Shown: positions 43,420-54,795 of the stretch, piece by piece
Position numbering within the stretch: the first letter of the stretch is position 1
Layout of the letters: each line of letters begins with the position of its first letter
Origin: Microbacterium sp. SA39
Lineage (GTDB): Bacteria; Actinomycetota; Actinomycetes; Actinomycetales; Microbacteriaceae
Assembly: GCF_000967865.1 (NCBI RefSeq)
Contig: NZ_JXRU01000027.1
Coordinates: 60,977-124,976 of the forward strand
Reading direction: 5' to 3'
DNA length: 64,000 nucleotides
Position numbers and translations under genes: made by a program
The notes under the pieces: generated by a model
Databases searched by the model: none
What the model saw: the letters and a program-made list of their open reading frames with translations, nothing else
Told to the model about the DNA's origin: nothing

Positions 43420-43460
43420 ATGTGGTCCGACCACACTAGCGCGTGTGGTCAGACCACGCA
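43420..43460 (-). promoter_or_regulatory. Promoter with two operators of the GntR-oxidase operon
   Basis: On the minus strand TTGCGT (43455-43460), 17 nt and TAGTGT (43432-43437) form a good promoter. Two inverted repeats overlap it: TGTGGTCCGACCACA at 43420-43434, covering the -10 and start site, and TGTGGTCAGACCACG at 43443-43457, covering the spacer and -35. Their centres are 23 bp apart, about two helical turns. The core matches FadR/LldR-type operators. Confidence 0.75.
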
Positions 43461-43483
43461 ATCGTGAGGCTAGGCATCAAGTC

Positions 43484-43527
43484 GCCCCCTTCTGCGCGGC
43501 CGGCCCGTTGAGGACGGGCGCAGGGGG
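43484..43527 (-). terminator. Possible terminator downstream of tdk
   Basis: CTGCGC (43491-43496) pairs with GCGCAG (43517-43522), extended past a TT bulge by C/G runs. Another hairpin (GCCCG/CGGGC) competes in the loop. It is 70 bp past the tdk stop, so assignment is weak. Confidence 0.35.
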
Positions 43528-43596
43528 CCGTCGCGCGAAGAGGGGCCGGTCGGCCGCGTACGAGATCGAGCTGCAGGCGCGAGCGAGCGTGAGGGG

Positions 43597-44250
43597 TCAG
43601 CCCAGGCGTCCGCCGGACTCCTCGAGGTAGCACGTGCCGCAGAGGGACTCGTACGTCGTCAGTTCGGGCGCGGCGGAGCCGTCGGCACCCTCGTCGATCA
43701 CGACCTGATCACCGTCGAAGACGAACCGTCCGTCGATGACGCGACCGTTGAAGACGGCCTTCCGCCCGCAACGGCAGATCGTCTTGAGTTCCTCCAGCGA
43801 ATGCGCGATCGCGAGCAGGCGGGCGGAGCCGGGGAAGGCATGCGTCAGGAAGTCGTTGCGGATGCCGTAGGCCATCACCGGGATGCGATCCTCGATCGCG
43901 ATGCGGAAGAGATCGTCGACCTGCGGCGGAGTGAGGAACTGCGCCTCATCGATGAGGAGACACGCCACGTCGACCGGCCCGCTCGGGATCAGCTCCTCCT
44001 CGGCCGACCGCTGGAGCCGCTCGCGATGCTCAGCGAACAGCGTGCGCGCATCCTCGTCGGGGCCGATCAGGAAGTCGACCTCGCGCGTCACGCCGAGTCG
44101 GCTGGCGATCTCGGTCGCGCCCTTGGTGTCGATCGCGGGCTTGGCGAGCAGCACGTGCTGTCCGCGCTCCTCGTAGTTGTACGCGGCCTGCAGCAGGGAG
44201 GTCGACTTCCCCGAGTTCATCGCGCCGTAGCGGAAGTAGAGCTTCGCCAC
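43597..44250 (-). CDS. tdk: Thymidine kinase
   Basis: A 217-residue type II thymidine kinase for thymidine salvage. The P-loop is G-A-M-N-S-G-K-S-T at residues 9-17, the D-E-A-Q-F motif lies near 97, and the zinc site is made by C-R-C near 163 and C-G-T-C near 206. The lasso segment F-N-G-R-V-I-D-G is near 171. Start GTG at 44248-44250. It begins 9 bp after mqo on the same strand, so the two share a transcript even though the functions are unrelated. Confidence 0.93.
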   Translation of the reverse strand: MAKLYFRYGAMNSGKSTSLLQAAYNYEERGQHVLLAKPAIDTKGATEIASRLGVTREVDFLIGPDEDARTLFAEHRERLQRSAEEELIPSGPVDVACLLIDEAQFLTPPQVDDLFRIAIEDRIPVMAYGIRNDFLTHAFPGSARLLAIAHSLEELKTICRCGRKAVFNGRVIDGRFVFDGDQVVIDEGADGSAAPELTTYESLCGTCYLEESGGRLG

Positions 44251-44259
44251 GGTGCTCGC

Positions 44260-45732
44260 TCAGACGCTGATGCCGAGAGTGGTGGCGGTCTCCGCAGTGG
44301 ACTTCTCCGCGAGCACGGCATCCTTGTTCAGCTTCTCGCCGAAGGTCGGGATCAGCTCGCGCAGCGCCGGCTTCCAGCCTGCGTACTGATCCGGGAAGCA
44401 GGTCTCGAGCAGCTGCAGCATGATGGGGACGGCGGTCGACGCACCGGGCGACGCTCCGAGCAGACCCGCGATCGAACCGTCGGCGGACGAGACGACCTCG
44501 GTGCCGAATTGAAGGATGCCACCCTTCTTCGGGTCTTTCTTCATGACCTGCGCGCGCTGACCGGCATCGATGAGAGTCCAGTCCTCGTCCTTCGCGGTCG
44601 GCATGAAGGTGCGGAGGCTGTCGACCTTCTTCGCGTGATTCTTGAGCAGCTCCCCGACGAGATAGGTGATGAGGTCGGGGTTCTTGACGGCGACCTGAAG
44701 CATCGGGAGCAGATTGTGCGGGCGCACCTGCGACACGATGTCGAGCATCGATCCGTGCTTGAGGAATTTGGGGCTGAACGTCGCGAACGGCCCGAACATC
44801 AGCGAGGCCTCGCCGCCGACCACGCGGGTGTCGAGGTGCGGCACCGACATGGGCGGGGCGCCGACCGAGGCCTGCGAGTAGACCTTCGCCTTGTGCTGCT
44901 CCACGACCTTCGGGTTCATGGTCTTGAGGAACTGCCCACCGATCGGGAAGACGCCGTAGCCCTTGATCTCGGGGATGCCGGAGTTCTGCAGCAGCTTCAG
45001 CGCCCATCCGCCGGCGCCGACGAAGACGAAGCGTGCCTTGATCTCGTTCGGAGTGCGGCCGATGGTTGTGCGGTACTTGACCAGCCAGTCGCCGTCCTTC
45101 TGCTTCTTCAGTCTGCGCACCTCGTGATTCGTGCGCAGCACGACACCCGAGTGCGTGAGGTGATCGAAGAGCTGGTGCGTGAGCGCACCGAAGTCGACGT
45201 CGGTCCCGGCAGGAACGCGGGTCGCGGCGAACGGCTCGCCCTTGCGGCGCTGCTGCATGAGGAGCGGCGCCCACTTGTTGATGACGCGCGAGTCCTCGCT
45301 GTACTCGATGCCCGCGAACAGCGGCTGCTCCTTGAGCACCTCGTAGCGCGCCTTGAGGTACGCGACATCCTTCTCGCCGCGCACGAACGTCATGTGCGGG
45401 GTCGCATTGATGAAGGTCGACGGCTCGTCGAGCACGCCCTTCTCGACCAGCGACGACCAGAACTGGCGGCTCTGCTGGAACTGCTCGTTGATCGACACCG
45501 CCTTGGCGGGATCGAGCGGCGCGTCACCCTGCTGCGGCATGTAGTTCAGCTCGCACAGAGCTGCGTGGCCGGTGCCGGCGTTGTTCCACGGATTCGAGCT
45601 CTCCTGGGCCACATCCGAGAGTCGCTCGAACGCGACGATCTTCCACTCCGGCTGCAGCTCGTGCAGCAGAGTACCCAGGGTGGCGCTCATGATGCCACCG
45701 CCGATCAGGACGACATCGACGTTTTCAGTCAC
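44260..45732 (-). CDS. mqo: Malate:quinone oxidoreductase
   Basis: A 490-residue FAD enzyme that oxidises malate to oxaloacetate and passes electrons to quinone at the membrane. The dinucleotide motif V-L-I-G-G-G-I-M-S-A-T is at 8-18, followed by N-A-G-T-G-H-A-A-L-C-E near 53, which is specific to the Mqo family. G-A-G-G-W-A-L near 247 and G-L-L-G-A-S-P-G-A-S near 433 also match. Start GTG at 45730-45732. It precedes tdk by 9 bp. It probably works alongside, or instead of, a soluble malate dehydrogenase. Confidence 0.96.
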   Translation of the reverse strand: MTENVDVVLIGGGIMSATLGTLLHELQPEWKIVAFERLSDVAQESSNPWNNAGTGHAALCELNYMPQQGDAPLDPAKAVSINEQFQQSRQFWSSLVEKGVLDEPSTFINATPHMTFVRGEKDVAYLKARYEVLKEQPLFAGIEYSEDSRVINKWAPLLMQQRRKGEPFAATRVPAGTDVDFGALTHQLFDHLTHSGVVLRTNHEVRRLKKQKDGDWLVKYRTTIGRTPNEIKARFVFVGAGGWALKLLQNSGIPEIKGYGVFPIGGQFLKTMNPKVVEQHKAKVYSQASVGAPPMSVPHLDTRVVGGEASLMFGPFATFSPKFLKHGSMLDIVSQVRPHNLLPMLQVAVKNPDLITYLVGELLKNHAKKVDSLRTFMPTAKDEDWTLIDAGQRAQVMKKDPKKGGILQFGTEVVSSADGSIAGLLGASPGASTAVPIMLQLLETCFPDQYAGWKPALRELIPTFGEKLNKDAVLAEKSTAETATTLGISV

Positions 45733-45776
45733 CAGAACAGTCTAGTTCGCGGGCACGCGACGACCGACCATGCGGG

Positions 45777-45800
45777 GCGGACCCGTGAGACCGGATCCGC
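45777..45800 (-). terminator. Possible terminator downstream of asd
   Basis: A 9-bp stem with one mismatch (45777-45785 with 45792-45800) lies 16 bp beyond the asd stop on the minus strand. No U tract follows. Confidence 0.35.
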
Positions 45801-45815
45801 ATCGCGGTGATGCCG

Positions 45816-47014
<1,199 letters not shown>

Positions 47015-47021
47015 ATGCGCG

Positions 47022-47534
47022 TCAGCGGCCGGTTCCGGCGTGGACGGTGGCTTCGGAGTCGCCGTCCAGACCGTAGGCGGTGTGCACGGTGCGGGCGGCC
47101 TCGGCGAGGTCGCTGCCGCGGAGCACCACGGAGATGCGGATCTCCGAGGTGGAGATCATCTCGATGTTGATGCCACCCGCGGACAACGCCTCGAACAGGG
47201 TCGCGGAGACTCCCGAGTGCGTGCGCATGCCGGCGCCGACGACCGAGAGCTTGCCGATCTGATCGTCGTGGATGAGGTTCTGGAAGCCGACCTCGGTCTG
47301 GTCGGCGGCGAGCGACTTCAGCGCCGCTGCGGCATCCGCCTTCGGGACGGTGAACGAGATGTCGGTGCGTCCGGTGGCGGAGACGTTCTGCACGATCATG
47401 TCGACGTTGGCGCCGGAGCGGGCCACGATCTTGAAGATCTCGGCCGCCTTGCCCGGGACGTCGGGCACACCGGCGACGGTGATCTTGGCATGGCTGAAAT
47501 CGGTGGCCACACCGGCGACGATCGGTTCTTCCAT
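47022..47534 (-). CDS. lysC: Internal start: aspartate kinase regulatory (beta) subunit
   Basis: Within lysC the ATG at 47532-47534 (Met 257) is preceded by GAGGGAG at 5 bp, a strong ribosome-binding site inside a coding region. It opens [12 protein letters not shown], matching the start of the Corynebacterium glutamicum beta subunit, M-E-E-A-V-L-T-G-V-A-T-D as I recall it. The 170-residue product would contain both ACT domains and assemble with the full-length alpha subunit. Confidence 0.7.
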   Translation of the reverse strand: MEEPIVAGVATDFSHAKITVAGVPDVPGKAAEIFKIVARSGANVDMIVQNVSATGRTDISFTVPKADAAAALKSLAADQTEVGFQNLIHDDQIGKLSVVGAGMRTHSGVSATLFEALSAGGINIEMISTSEIRISVVLRGSDLAEAARTVHTAYGLDGDSEATVHAGTGR

Positions 47535-48302
47535 GACTGCTCCCTCTGCTTCGCGCGGGTTCTTCATCCCCTCGCCCAGAACGTACGTACCCTCGGCGGA
47601 CGAGAATGTCGACCGGGAGTGGATGAGAACGCCGTGACGGCGTGCATATTCGACGGCGCGGATGTAGAGCACCTTGGCCCCGTTGGCCGCGAGCTCCAGC
47701 ATCTCTTCGGTCGAGACGTGATCGAGCTTCTGCGCCTTCGGGATCACGCGGGGATCGGCCGTGTAGATGCCGTCGACATCGCTGTAGATCTCGCACACGT
47801 CGGCGCCGAGCGCGGCCGCCAGCGCGACGGCGGTGGTGTCGGACCCGCCGCGGCCGAGCGTCGTGATGTCGCGGGTGTCGCGGTTGAAGCCCTGGAACCC
47901 GGCGACGATGACGATCGCGCCCTCGTCGAGGGCTTCGCGGAGCCGCACGGGCGTCACATCGACGATGCGTGCGGCACCGTGCTGGGAGTCGGTGATCATG
48001 CCGGCCTGGCTGCCCGTGAAGGATCGCGCCTCGAATCCCATCGAGTGGATGGCCATCGCCAGCAGCGCCATCGAGATGCGCTCACCGCTGGAGAGCAGCA
48101 TGTCGAGTTCGCGCGGCGCCGGGATCGGAGCGACCTCGTTCGCGAGGTCGAGGAGTTCGTCGGTCGTGTCGCCCATCGCACTGACGGCGACGACCACGTC
48201 GTGGCCCGCACGACGTGTGTCGACGACGCGCTTGGCGACGCGCTTGATGCTCTCTGCGTCGGCGACCGACGAGCCGCCGTACTTCTGCACGATGAGGGCC
48301 AC
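47022..48302 (-). CDS. lysC: Aspartate kinase
   Basis: A 426-residue aspartokinase catalysing the first step of lysine/threonine/methionine synthesis. The kinase domain begins V-Q-K-Y-G-G-S-S-V (residues 5-13) and has R-G-G-S-D-T-T near 150. Two ACT domains (about 265-335 and 345-415) bind feedback effectors. I chose the GTG at 48300-48302, which has AGGGAG upstream; another GTG two codons earlier is possible. As in corynebacteria, an internal start within the gene probably yields a beta subunit. asd follows downstream. Confidence 0.95.
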   Translation of the reverse strand: MALIVQKYGGSSVADAESIKRVAKRVVDTRRAGHDVVVAVSAMGDTTDELLDLANEVAPIPAPRELDMLLSSGERISMALLAMAIHSMGFEARSFTGSQAGMITDSQHGAARIVDVTPVRLREALDEGAIVIVAGFQGFNRDTRDITTLGRGGSDTTAVALAAALGADVCEIYSDVDGIYTADPRVIPKAQKLDHVSTEEMLELAANGAKVLYIRAVEYARRHGVLIHSRSTFSSAEGTYVLGEGMKNPREAEGAVMEEPIVAGVATDFSHAKITVAGVPDVPGKAAEIFKIVARSGANVDMIVQNVSATGRTDISFTVPKADAAAALKSLAADQTEVGFQNLIHDDQIGKLSVVGAGMRTHSGVSATLFEALSAGGINIEMISTSEIRISVVLRGSDLAEAARTVHTAYGLDGDSEATVHAGTGR

Positions 48303-48321
48303 GTTCACTCCCTGGGATGAC

Positions 48322-48348
48322 GGGCGGATCCGCCCACCGCTCATTCTA
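48322..48348 (-). promoter_or_regulatory. lysC promoter and leader hairpin
   Basis: TAGAAT on the minus strand (48343-48348) is a candidate -10. The leader would begin with the palindrome GGGCGGATCCGCCC (48322-48335), placing a hairpin at the very 5' end of the message, about 20 nt before the start codon. No -35 was identified. Confidence 0.4.
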
Positions 48349-48398
48349 CGATTCGTCCGTATACCCTGCCGCGCATGTGTCGTCGCGGCAGGAGGCGG

Positions 48399-49358
48399 TC
48401 ACGGGGCGGGAGGAAGCGACGCGGCCGCAGGCGGATCGGCGGCTTCGGGAGTTGACCCGGGCGTGACGCGTGCGGGCCGCAGACGCCCGCCGGTCGCCGC
48501 GAACCAGCATCCGGCGATGATCAGCGGGAAGCCGATGAGCAGGCCAGGCGTCAGCGGCTCGGCGAGCACGATCGCTCCGAGGAGGATCGCCACCACCGGA
48601 TTGACGTAGGTGAAGAGCGGTGCGCGCACCGGACCCACCTCGCGGATGAGCGCGAAGAAGGCCAGGAAGGCGACCGCCGTGCAGATCACCGCGAGAGCGA
48701 GAAGCGCACCGATCGACGGCAACGTCGGGACCTCGCGCTGGGTGAGGATGCCGATCGGCAGGTAGAGGATGCCGATCATCAGCAGCGACAGCGTGATCGT
48801 GCCGAGAGAGGGCACATCGGCGAGCTTGCGCATCACGATGAACGGAGCGATCGCATACAGGACGGCGACCAGCAGCACCTCGCCCGCAGCGAGCAGACTG
48901 ATCTCGCCGCCGAAGAGACCAGGGCCGGCGACGACGACCGCGACACCGATGAATCCGACGAGCAGGCCGATGCCGCGGGCGGGCTTCAGCACTCCGCGGT
49001 CGCCTCCGCCGAGTGCGATCAGGGCTGCGAACAGCGGCACCGTGGCGACGAGCAGGCCCGTCATCCCCGAGGGGAGCGTGATCTCGGCGTGCCCCAGGAG
49101 CACGAAGGGACCCGCCATCTCGACCAGGCCGAAGGCGAGCACCCAGGGCCAGTGCCTCCATGCGGTGCGCAGCGCTCCACCACGGAAGGCGAACGGCAGC
49201 AGCAGCAGCGCCGCGATGAGGGTGCGCCCCGCCACGATGGCGGGCGGCGAGAGCGACTCGACGGCGATGCTGATGAAGAGATAGGGCACACCCCAGAGCA
49301 GCGCCATAGCCCCGAAGAGCAGCCAGCCGCGACGGGAGAAGCCCCCGTCGGGGTTCAC
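48399..49358 (-). CDS. EamA/DMT family transporter
   Basis: A 319-residue membrane protein with ten hydrophobic segments arranged as two EamA repeats of five (residues about 10-145 and 155-295). This is the drug/metabolite transporter fold, usually exporters of amino acids or small metabolites. A Pro/Ala-rich cytoplasmic tail of about 20 residues ends it. The GTG at 49356-49358 overlaps the recR stop by four bases, so the gene is coupled to a DNA-repair gene. Proximity to lysC is suggestive of amino acid export, but this is only a guess. Confidence 0.87.
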   Translation of the reverse strand: MNPDGGFSRRGWLLFGAMALLWGVPYLFISIAVESLSPPAIVAGRTLIAALLLLPFAFRGGALRTAWRHWPWVLAFGLVEMAGPFVLLGHAEITLPSGMTGLLVATVPLFAALIALGGGDRGVLKPARGIGLLVGFIGVAVVVAGPGLFGGEISLLAAGEVLLVAVLYAIAPFIVMRKLADVPSLGTITLSLLMIGILYLPIGILTQREVPTLPSIGALLALAVICTAVAFLAFFALIREVGPVRAPLFTYVNPVVAILLGAIVLAEPLTPGLLIGFPLIIAGCWFAATGGRLRPARVTPGSTPEAADPPAAASLPPAP

Positions 49359-49948
49359 AGGACGCGCCGGCCCTCGAAGGCGCGACCGAGCGTGACCTCG
49401 TCGGCGTACTCGAGGTCGCCGCCGACCGGCAGACCCGACGCCAGCCTCGACACCGTGATCTGCATCGTTGTCAGGAGCCTGCTGAGATAGCTGGCCGTCG
49501 CCTCGCCCTCGAGGTTGGGGTTGGTCGCGAGGATGACCTCCTGCACGGAACCGTCAGCAAGGCGGGTCATCAACTGGGCGATGCGCAGATCATCGGGCCC
49601 GACGCCGGCGATCGGACTGATCACGCCGCCGAGCACGTGGTACAGGCCGCGGAACTCGCGCGTGCGCTCGATGGCCGCGACGTCCTTCGCATCTTCGACC
49701 ACACAGATCAGGGCCTGGCTGCGGCGCGGGTCGCGGCAGATGGCGCAGCGCTCCTGCTCGGCGACGTTGCCGCACACCTCGCAGAACCGCACCCGGAGGC
49801 GGATCTCCGACAGCAGCTCGGCGAGCCGGGCGACGTCGAAGGTCGGCGTCTGCAGGATGTGGAACGTGATGCGCTGTGCGGACTTCGGACCGATGCCGGG
49901 AAGGCGACCGAATTCGTCGATCAGTTCTTGAACGATGCCGTCGTACAT
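49355..49948 (-). CDS. recR: Recombination mediator RecR
   Basis: A 197-residue protein that with RecO loads RecA at gaps. It has the helix-hairpin-helix [11 protein letters not shown] at 15-25, the four-Cys zinc finger C-E-V-C near 56 and C-A-I-C near 68, and a TOPRIM domain (about 78-175) with V-V-E-D near 84. Start ATG overlaps the dnaX stop by one base (TGATG), and the EamA gene is coupled at the other end. The dnaX-recR pair is conserved in most bacteria. Confidence 0.95.
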   Translation of the reverse strand: MYDGIVQELIDEFGRLPGIGPKSAQRITFHILQTPTFDVARLAELLSEIRLRVRFCEVCGNVAEQERCAICRDPRRSQALICVVEDAKDVAAIERTREFRGLYHVLGGVISPIAGVGPDDLRIAQLMTRLADGSVQEVILATNPNLEGEATASYLSRLLTTMQITVSRLASGLPVGGDLEYADEVTLGRAFEGRRVL

Positions 49949-52239
49949 CAGGAGAACCTCGTCGGGGGCTCATAGGGCTCTTCGCGCACGAACGTCGCAC
50001 CGAGCACCTGGCGGATGACGGCCTCGCCGTAGCGCTGCACTCCCCCACGGGAAGGCGCGCGCTCAGTGACCGCGGGAGCAGCGGACGAGGCGCGCTGCAC
50101 CCGCGGGGCGGCCGGGGCAGCTGCGGCCGGCGCAGGCGACGTCGGCGCATTCCGGGGTGCGTTCGTCGGTGTCGGGCCCGCTGCACGTGGCTCGTACGAG
50201 GGGTCGTATGGCGGCTCGTCGTCGAACGGAGCGTCGTCATCGCCGGGCAGCGGCGGCTCGTCACGGTCGACAGCGCCGTCGGTCGGTGGAACCGGAGCGG
50301 ATGCCGCGGCTTCCACCTCTTCGGGTTCCTCGTCGACCGGAAGTGGAGATGCCGGTGCCGGTGGCTCGCTCTGCGGCTCGGCGGCGGTCGGGATGGACGC
50401 GACGGCCCATTCCGTCACGGAGGACGCGGAGGATGCCGACGCGGCACGGACCTGAGGGCGGGACGAACCCGCTGACGCAGGCTCCGATGCGGGTGCCGAA
50501 TCGGACGACGCCGGGGGCGCGGCGGTGGCGGCCTGACGCGGTGAACCGACCGAAGGCATCGGCGCCGGGATGTACTTCACCCGCACTCCGAGTTCCTGCT
50601 CGATCGCGGTGCGCAGGTGATCGGAGGGACCTGCGCCCGGCGTCGTGCCCTTGAACTTCGCCACGTCGTGCTGGCTCGTGAAGCCGAGCGTCAGCACATC
50701 GCTCTCGGTGACGAAGGCCAGCGGCTGCACGGCGGTCGCGAGCAGCCACGAGGTGCGGCTGATCCCCTCGAGTCTCGTGAGCACGGCGGGCCAGGACGCG
50801 AGGATGCTCGCGAGGGTCACCTGGGCGCCAGGGGCGGCCTGAGCAGATGCCGCAGGGGCGGGCTCAACAGCGGCATCCGGCGACTTCGTGACGACGGCGG
50901 GCGCAGCAACGGCATCCGAAGTCGTCGTTGCGGTCGGCTCGCCACTCGGCGCCTCCTCGACGGACTGCGTGCCCGTGTCCGGCTGCACCGTCGCGGAGGA
51001 GGGAGCAGGTTCGGGCGCGGGGGCGGGGGCGGCGGCAGCGGCAGGCGCCTTGTCACGGGTCACGGGTGCAGTCGCGGCGACCGGCGGGTTCCCCGGCGCG
51101 GCAACCTGCGCCGCAGCATCCGACGCCGCCGCGAGGACGCGAGCCACCATCAGTTCGAGATGAAGGCGGGGGGACGTCGCCCCGGTCATGTCGTCGAGGG
51201 CGGCGCTGACCACGTCGGCCGTGCGCGACAGCCGCGCCGACCCGAACACCGCCGCCTGGCCGCGCATGCGCTCGAGATCGTCTTCGGCGATGCCCCGGAG
51301 CACCGCGGATGCGCCCGCTCCGACCGCCGCGATCACGATGAGGTCGCGCAGTCGCTCCAGCAGGTCGTCGACGAAGCGGCGCGGGTCCTGTCCGGTCTGC
51401 ACGACGCGGTCGATCGCCGGGAAGGCGGCAGCCGCATCACCTGCGGCGAGCGCGTCGACGATCTCGTCGAGCAGCGCGCCGTGGGTGTAGCCGAGGAGCG
51501 ACACGGCGCGGGCGTAGCCGACCGTGACCGTCTCGGAGCCGGCGGGGGCGTCGGACCCCGCGATCAGCTGGTCGAGCAGCGACAGCGTGTCTCGGGGAGA
51601 GCCGCCGCCGGCGCGCACCACGAGCGGGAGCACGCCCTGTTCCACGATGACGCCCTCTTCGCCGCAGAGCTTCGCGACGTACTCGAGCATCGCCGCGGGC
51701 GGCACGAGCCGGAACGGGTAGTGGTGGGTGCGCGAGCGGATGGTGCCGAGCACCTTCTCGGGCTCGGTGGTGGCGAAGATGAACTTCACGTGCTCCGGCG
51801 GCTCTTCGACGAGCTTCAGCAGGGCGTTGAACCCCTGCGGGGTGACCATGTGCGCCTCGTCGAGGATGAAGATCTTGTAGCGGTCGCGACTCGGTGCGAA
51901 GGTGGCACGCTCGCGCAGGTCGCGCGCGTCGTCGACGCCGTTGTGACTCGCGGCGTCGATCTCGACCACGTCGAGCGACCCCCCGCCGGCGCGGGACAGC
52001 TCGACGCAGCTGTCGCAGGTGCCGCACGGCGTATCGGTCGGCCCTTCCGCACAGTTCAGGCAGCGGGCGAGGATGCGCGCCGATGTCGTCTTGCCGCAGC
52101 CGCGCGGGCCGGAGAAGAGGTAGGCGTGACCGACGCGGTCTCCGCGCAGCGCGGTCATCAGCGGGTCGGTCACCTGCGACTGCCCGATCATCTCGCCGAA
52201 CGTCTCGGGCCGGTAGCGGCGATAGAGGGCTGTGGTCAC
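49948..52239 (-). CDS. dnaX: DNA polymerase III subunits gamma/tau
   Basis: A 763-residue clamp-loader ATPase. Walker A is G-P-R-G-C-G-K-T at 44-51, the zinc finger uses C60, C63, C72 and C75/C78, and Walker B with the S-R-T sensor motif follows in F-I-L-D-E-A-H-M near 125 and I-R-S-R-T near 165. Residues about 390-480 and 580-740 are low-complexity Ala/Pro/Glu linkers, with a conserved domain ([12 protein letters not shown]) between them. No slippery A-run for a frameshifted gamma form was found. The last residues (R-E-E-P-Y-E-P-P) resemble the tau tail. Confidence 0.94.
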   Translation of the reverse strand: MTTALYRRYRPETFGEMIGQSQVTDPLMTALRGDRVGHAYLFSGPRGCGKTTSARILARCLNCAEGPTDTPCGTCDSCVELSRAGGGSLDVVEIDAASHNGVDDARDLRERATFAPSRDRYKIFILDEAHMVTPQGFNALLKLVEEPPEHVKFIFATTEPEKVLGTIRSRTHHYPFRLVPPAAMLEYVAKLCGEEGVIVEQGVLPLVVRAGGGSPRDTLSLLDQLIAGSDAPAGSETVTVGYARAVSLLGYTHGALLDEIVDALAAGDAAAAFPAIDRVVQTGQDPRRFVDDLLERLRDLIVIAAVGAGASAVLRGIAEDDLERMRGQAAVFGSARLSRTADVVSAALDDMTGATSPRLHLELMVARVLAAASDAAAQVAAPGNPPVAATAPVTRDKAPAAAAAPAPAPEPAPSSATVQPDTGTQSVEEAPSGEPTATTTSDAVAAPAVVTKSPDAAVEPAPAASAQAAPGAQVTLASILASWPAVLTRLEGISRTSWLLATAVQPLAFVTESDVLTLGFTSQHDVAKFKGTTPGAGPSDHLRTAIEQELGVRVKYIPAPMPSVGSPRQAATAAPPASSDSAPASEPASAGSSRPQVRAASASSASSVTEWAVASIPTAAEPQSEPPAPASPLPVDEEPEEVEAAASAPVPPTDGAVDRDEPPLPGDDDAPFDDEPPYDPSYEPRAAGPTPTNAPRNAPTSPAPAAAAPAAPRVQRASSAAPAVTERAPSRGGVQRYGEAVIRQVLGATFVREEPYEPPTRFS

Positions 52240-52284
52240 CTCAACAGCCTACGGCGTGCCACCGACGTTCGGCGGGTCGCCCGA

Positions 52285-54795
52285 TCAGTCGACGGACTCG
52301 ATGATCGGGATCGCCGTCGTGATCACCGGAACGGACGCGGAGAGCCGCGTTCCGTCCTCGCGCAGGGCGTCGGCGAACTGCCGCAGCGTCGGTCGTCCGG
52401 GGATCAGCGGGCCCTGATCGGCCAGCGGCACCACGACTGCCTCGTCGACCGTGGCGATGTAGGCAGTGTCGCGCACCGTGAAGGGCACGGGAGCACCGCT
52501 GCGCACCCGCAGCTGCAACTCGTCCTTCGTCACGGTGACCTGCAGTTCCGATCCCTGCCACTGCAGCGGGAACGACAGCGACGGCCAGGCCGCGGGCAGC
52601 CGCGGGTCGAAGCTGAGTTCACCGGCGTAGTCACGCATGCCGCCGAAGCCGCACACCAGCGCCGTCCACACCCCGCCGGCCGAGGCCACATGCACGCCGT
52701 CAGCCGCGTTGTGGTGCAGGTCGTGCAGGTCGACGAACAGGGACTGTTCGAAGTAGCGCTGGGCGAGGTCCTGATACCCGACCTCGGCCGCGAGGATCGA
52801 CTGCACGACGGCCGACAGGGTCGAGTCGCCGGTGGTCAGCGGGTCGTAGTAGTCGAAGTCGGCCCGCTTCTCCTCCGGCGTGAAGTGATTGCCCTGCAGG
52901 AAGAGCGCGAGCACGACATCCGCCTGCTTGAGCACCTGGAACCGGTAGATCACCAGCGGGTGGAAGTGCAGCAGCAGCGGACGCTGGTCCGCCGGTGTCT
53001 GTGCCAGGTCCCAGACCTCCCGCTCCAGGAACAGCGAGTCCTGCGGGTGGATGCCGAGGCTCTCGCTGTATGGGATGAACATCGCCTCTGCGGCGCGCTC
53101 CCACGCCTCGGCCTCGCCCGATCCGAGGCCGGTGCGCTCGACGAGCCGGGTGTACTCGTCCGGGTAGGTCTCCTGGATCTCCCGGACGATGCGCGCCGCA
53201 TAGCGGAGGTTGTAGCGCGCCATCACGTTCGTGTAGAGGTTGTCGTTGACCACGGTCGTGTACTCGTCGGGCCCGGTGACGCCGTGGATGTGGAACGTCT
53301 CGATGATCTCGCCCGTCAGGGGCTCCGATGCGGGCCTCGAGCTCCGCCAGAAACCGAGGGTCGCCCAGAGTCGTGCGGTCTCGATCGCGATGTCGGCGCC
53401 CTCGCGCCGCAGGAAGTCGTCGTCGCCCGTGGCCCGCACGTACTTGCCGAGCGCGAAGCTCACGTCGGCGTTGATGTGGTACTGCGCGGTGCCGGCGGCA
53501 TAGTAGGCCGAGGCCTCCTCGCCGTTGATCGTGCGCCAGGGGAACAGGGCCCCCGCCTCGTTGAGCTGCGCCGCCCGGCGACGTGCGGCCGGGAGCATCT
53601 GCACGCGGGCGCGGAGCGCGTTGCGCGCCCACTGCGGCGACGTGTAGGTGAGGAACGGGAGCACGTAGATCTCGGTGTCCCAGAAGTAGTGGCCGCTGTA
53701 CCCTGAGCCGGACACGCCCTTCGCCGGAACGCCCGTGCCGTCGGCTCGGGCAGACGCCTGTGCGAGTTGCAGCAGGCACCAGCGGGTCGCCTGCTGGATG
53801 TCGTCGCGACCGCCGATCTGCACGTCGCTGCGCTCCCAGAACGCGGCGAGCCATTCCTCCTGCCGACGGAACTGCGTCTCGACGCCCTCCACGGCCACCC
53901 GGTCGAGCGAGCGACGGCAGCGGTCGACGAGCTCGCGCGGCGGAACACCCCGCGAGGTGTGATAGCTGACCAGCTTCGTGATCCTGATCGGGACACCGGC
54001 CTTCGCCTGCACGCGGAACACGTTCTTGGCGATGTCGGGTTCGATGAGGCGGCGAGCGCTGTACTCGTTCTCGGTCTCGATGATGTGGTCCGCCACGACG
54101 GCGACGGTCATGCCGGAGTCGGCGACCTCGTACGACAGTGCGGCACGGAGGCCGTCCTGCCAGTATTCGTTCGGCTCGAGCACGCGGTCGGCGATCTTCT
54201 CGGCCTTGCGCGGATCGAAACCGGCCTTCTTCTGCGCCGGCTTCGGGGTTCCGGCGTAGACGTTCCCGCCGTCCTGTCGGTTCAGCAGCTGACAGCTGAT
54301 CGTCACCGGTGCGTCGGAGTTCTCGACCGTGACCTCGAGACGGAGGATCGCGAGGTGCCGCTCCTCGAAGCTCACGATGCGCTCGTCGCGGATGCGCACG
54401 CGCTTGCCCGACGGCGTCTCCCAGACGACGAGACGCTCGAGCACGCCGGTGCGCATGTCGAGGGTGCGCTGGTACTCGCGCACGTCCGCCTCGTCGAACG
54501 ACATCGGCTCGTCGTCGACGTAGACGCGCATCACCTTCGCGTCGGGGGCGTTGACGATGGTCTGCCCGACCTCGGCGAAGCCGTACGCCTGCTCGGCGTG
54601 ACGGATCGGCCAGGTCTCGTGCAGTCCGTTGATGAAGGTGCCATGCTCATGGGCACCGCGGCCCTCGATGTGGTTGCCACGAAGGCCGAGATAGCCGTTC
54701 CCGACGGAGAACAGGGTCTCCCCCACGCCCTCTTCGGAATAGCTCGTCTCGATGAGACGCCACGGGTCGACGGGGAAGCGGTCGCGGTCGATCAC
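52285..54795 (-). CDS. Glycoside hydrolase family 65 disaccharide phosphorylase/hydrolase
   Basis: An 836-residue GH65 enzyme. The N-terminal beta-sandwich contains V-G-N-G-Y-L-G-L-R-G-N-H near 30, the catalytic (alpha/alpha)6 barrel carries F-W-D-T-E-I-Y near 360 and the general acid E511 in G-V-T-G-P-D-E-Y-T-T. The family includes phosphorylases for maltose, trehalose, kojibiose and nigerose, and also hydrolases. The downstream coupling order (HAD first, then this gene) supports a phosphorylase releasing beta-glucose 1-phosphate. The start is the GTG at 54793-54795 with GGAGGGA upstream, overlapping the HAD stop by four bases. Confidence 0.9.
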   Translation of the reverse strand: MIDRDRFPVDPWRLIETSYSEEGVGETLFSVGNGYLGLRGNHIEGRGAHEHGTFINGLHETWPIRHAEQAYGFAEVGQTIVNAPDAKVMRVYVDDEPMSFDEADVREYQRTLDMRTGVLERLVVWETPSGKRVRIRDERIVSFEERHLAILRLEVTVENSDAPVTISCQLLNRQDGGNVYAGTPKPAQKKAGFDPRKAEKIADRVLEPNEYWQDGLRAALSYEVADSGMTVAVVADHIIETENEYSARRLIEPDIAKNVFRVQAKAGVPIRITKLVSYHTSRGVPPRELVDRCRRSLDRVAVEGVETQFRRQEEWLAAFWERSDVQIGGRDDIQQATRWCLLQLAQASARADGTGVPAKGVSGSGYSGHYFWDTEIYVLPFLTYTSPQWARNALRARVQMLPAARRRAAQLNEAGALFPWRTINGEEASAYYAAGTAQYHINADVSFALGKYVRATGDDDFLRREGADIAIETARLWATLGFWRSSRPASEPLTGEIIETFHIHGVTGPDEYTTVVNDNLYTNVMARYNLRYAARIVREIQETYPDEYTRLVERTGLGSGEAEAWERAAEAMFIPYSESLGIHPQDSLFLEREVWDLAQTPADQRPLLLHFHPLVIYRFQVLKQADVVLALFLQGNHFTPEEKRADFDYYDPLTTGDSTLSAVVQSILAAEVGYQDLAQRYFEQSLFVDLHDLHHNAADGVHVASAGGVWTALVCGFGGMRDYAGELSFDPRLPAAWPSLSFPLQWQGSELQVTVTKDELQLRVRSGAPVPFTVRDTAYIATVDEAVVVPLADQGPLIPGRPTLRQFADALREDGTRLSASVPVITTAIPIIESVD

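Noticed and set aside
49948..52239. Programmed frameshift in dnaX producing a short gamma form
   Set aside because: No A-rich slippery run with a following stop was found in the linker region.
50617..53706. A 1029-codon open frame on the plus strand over dnaX and the GH65 gene
   Set aside because: It spans two real genes and their gap, lacks any family signature and arises from third-position G/C bias.
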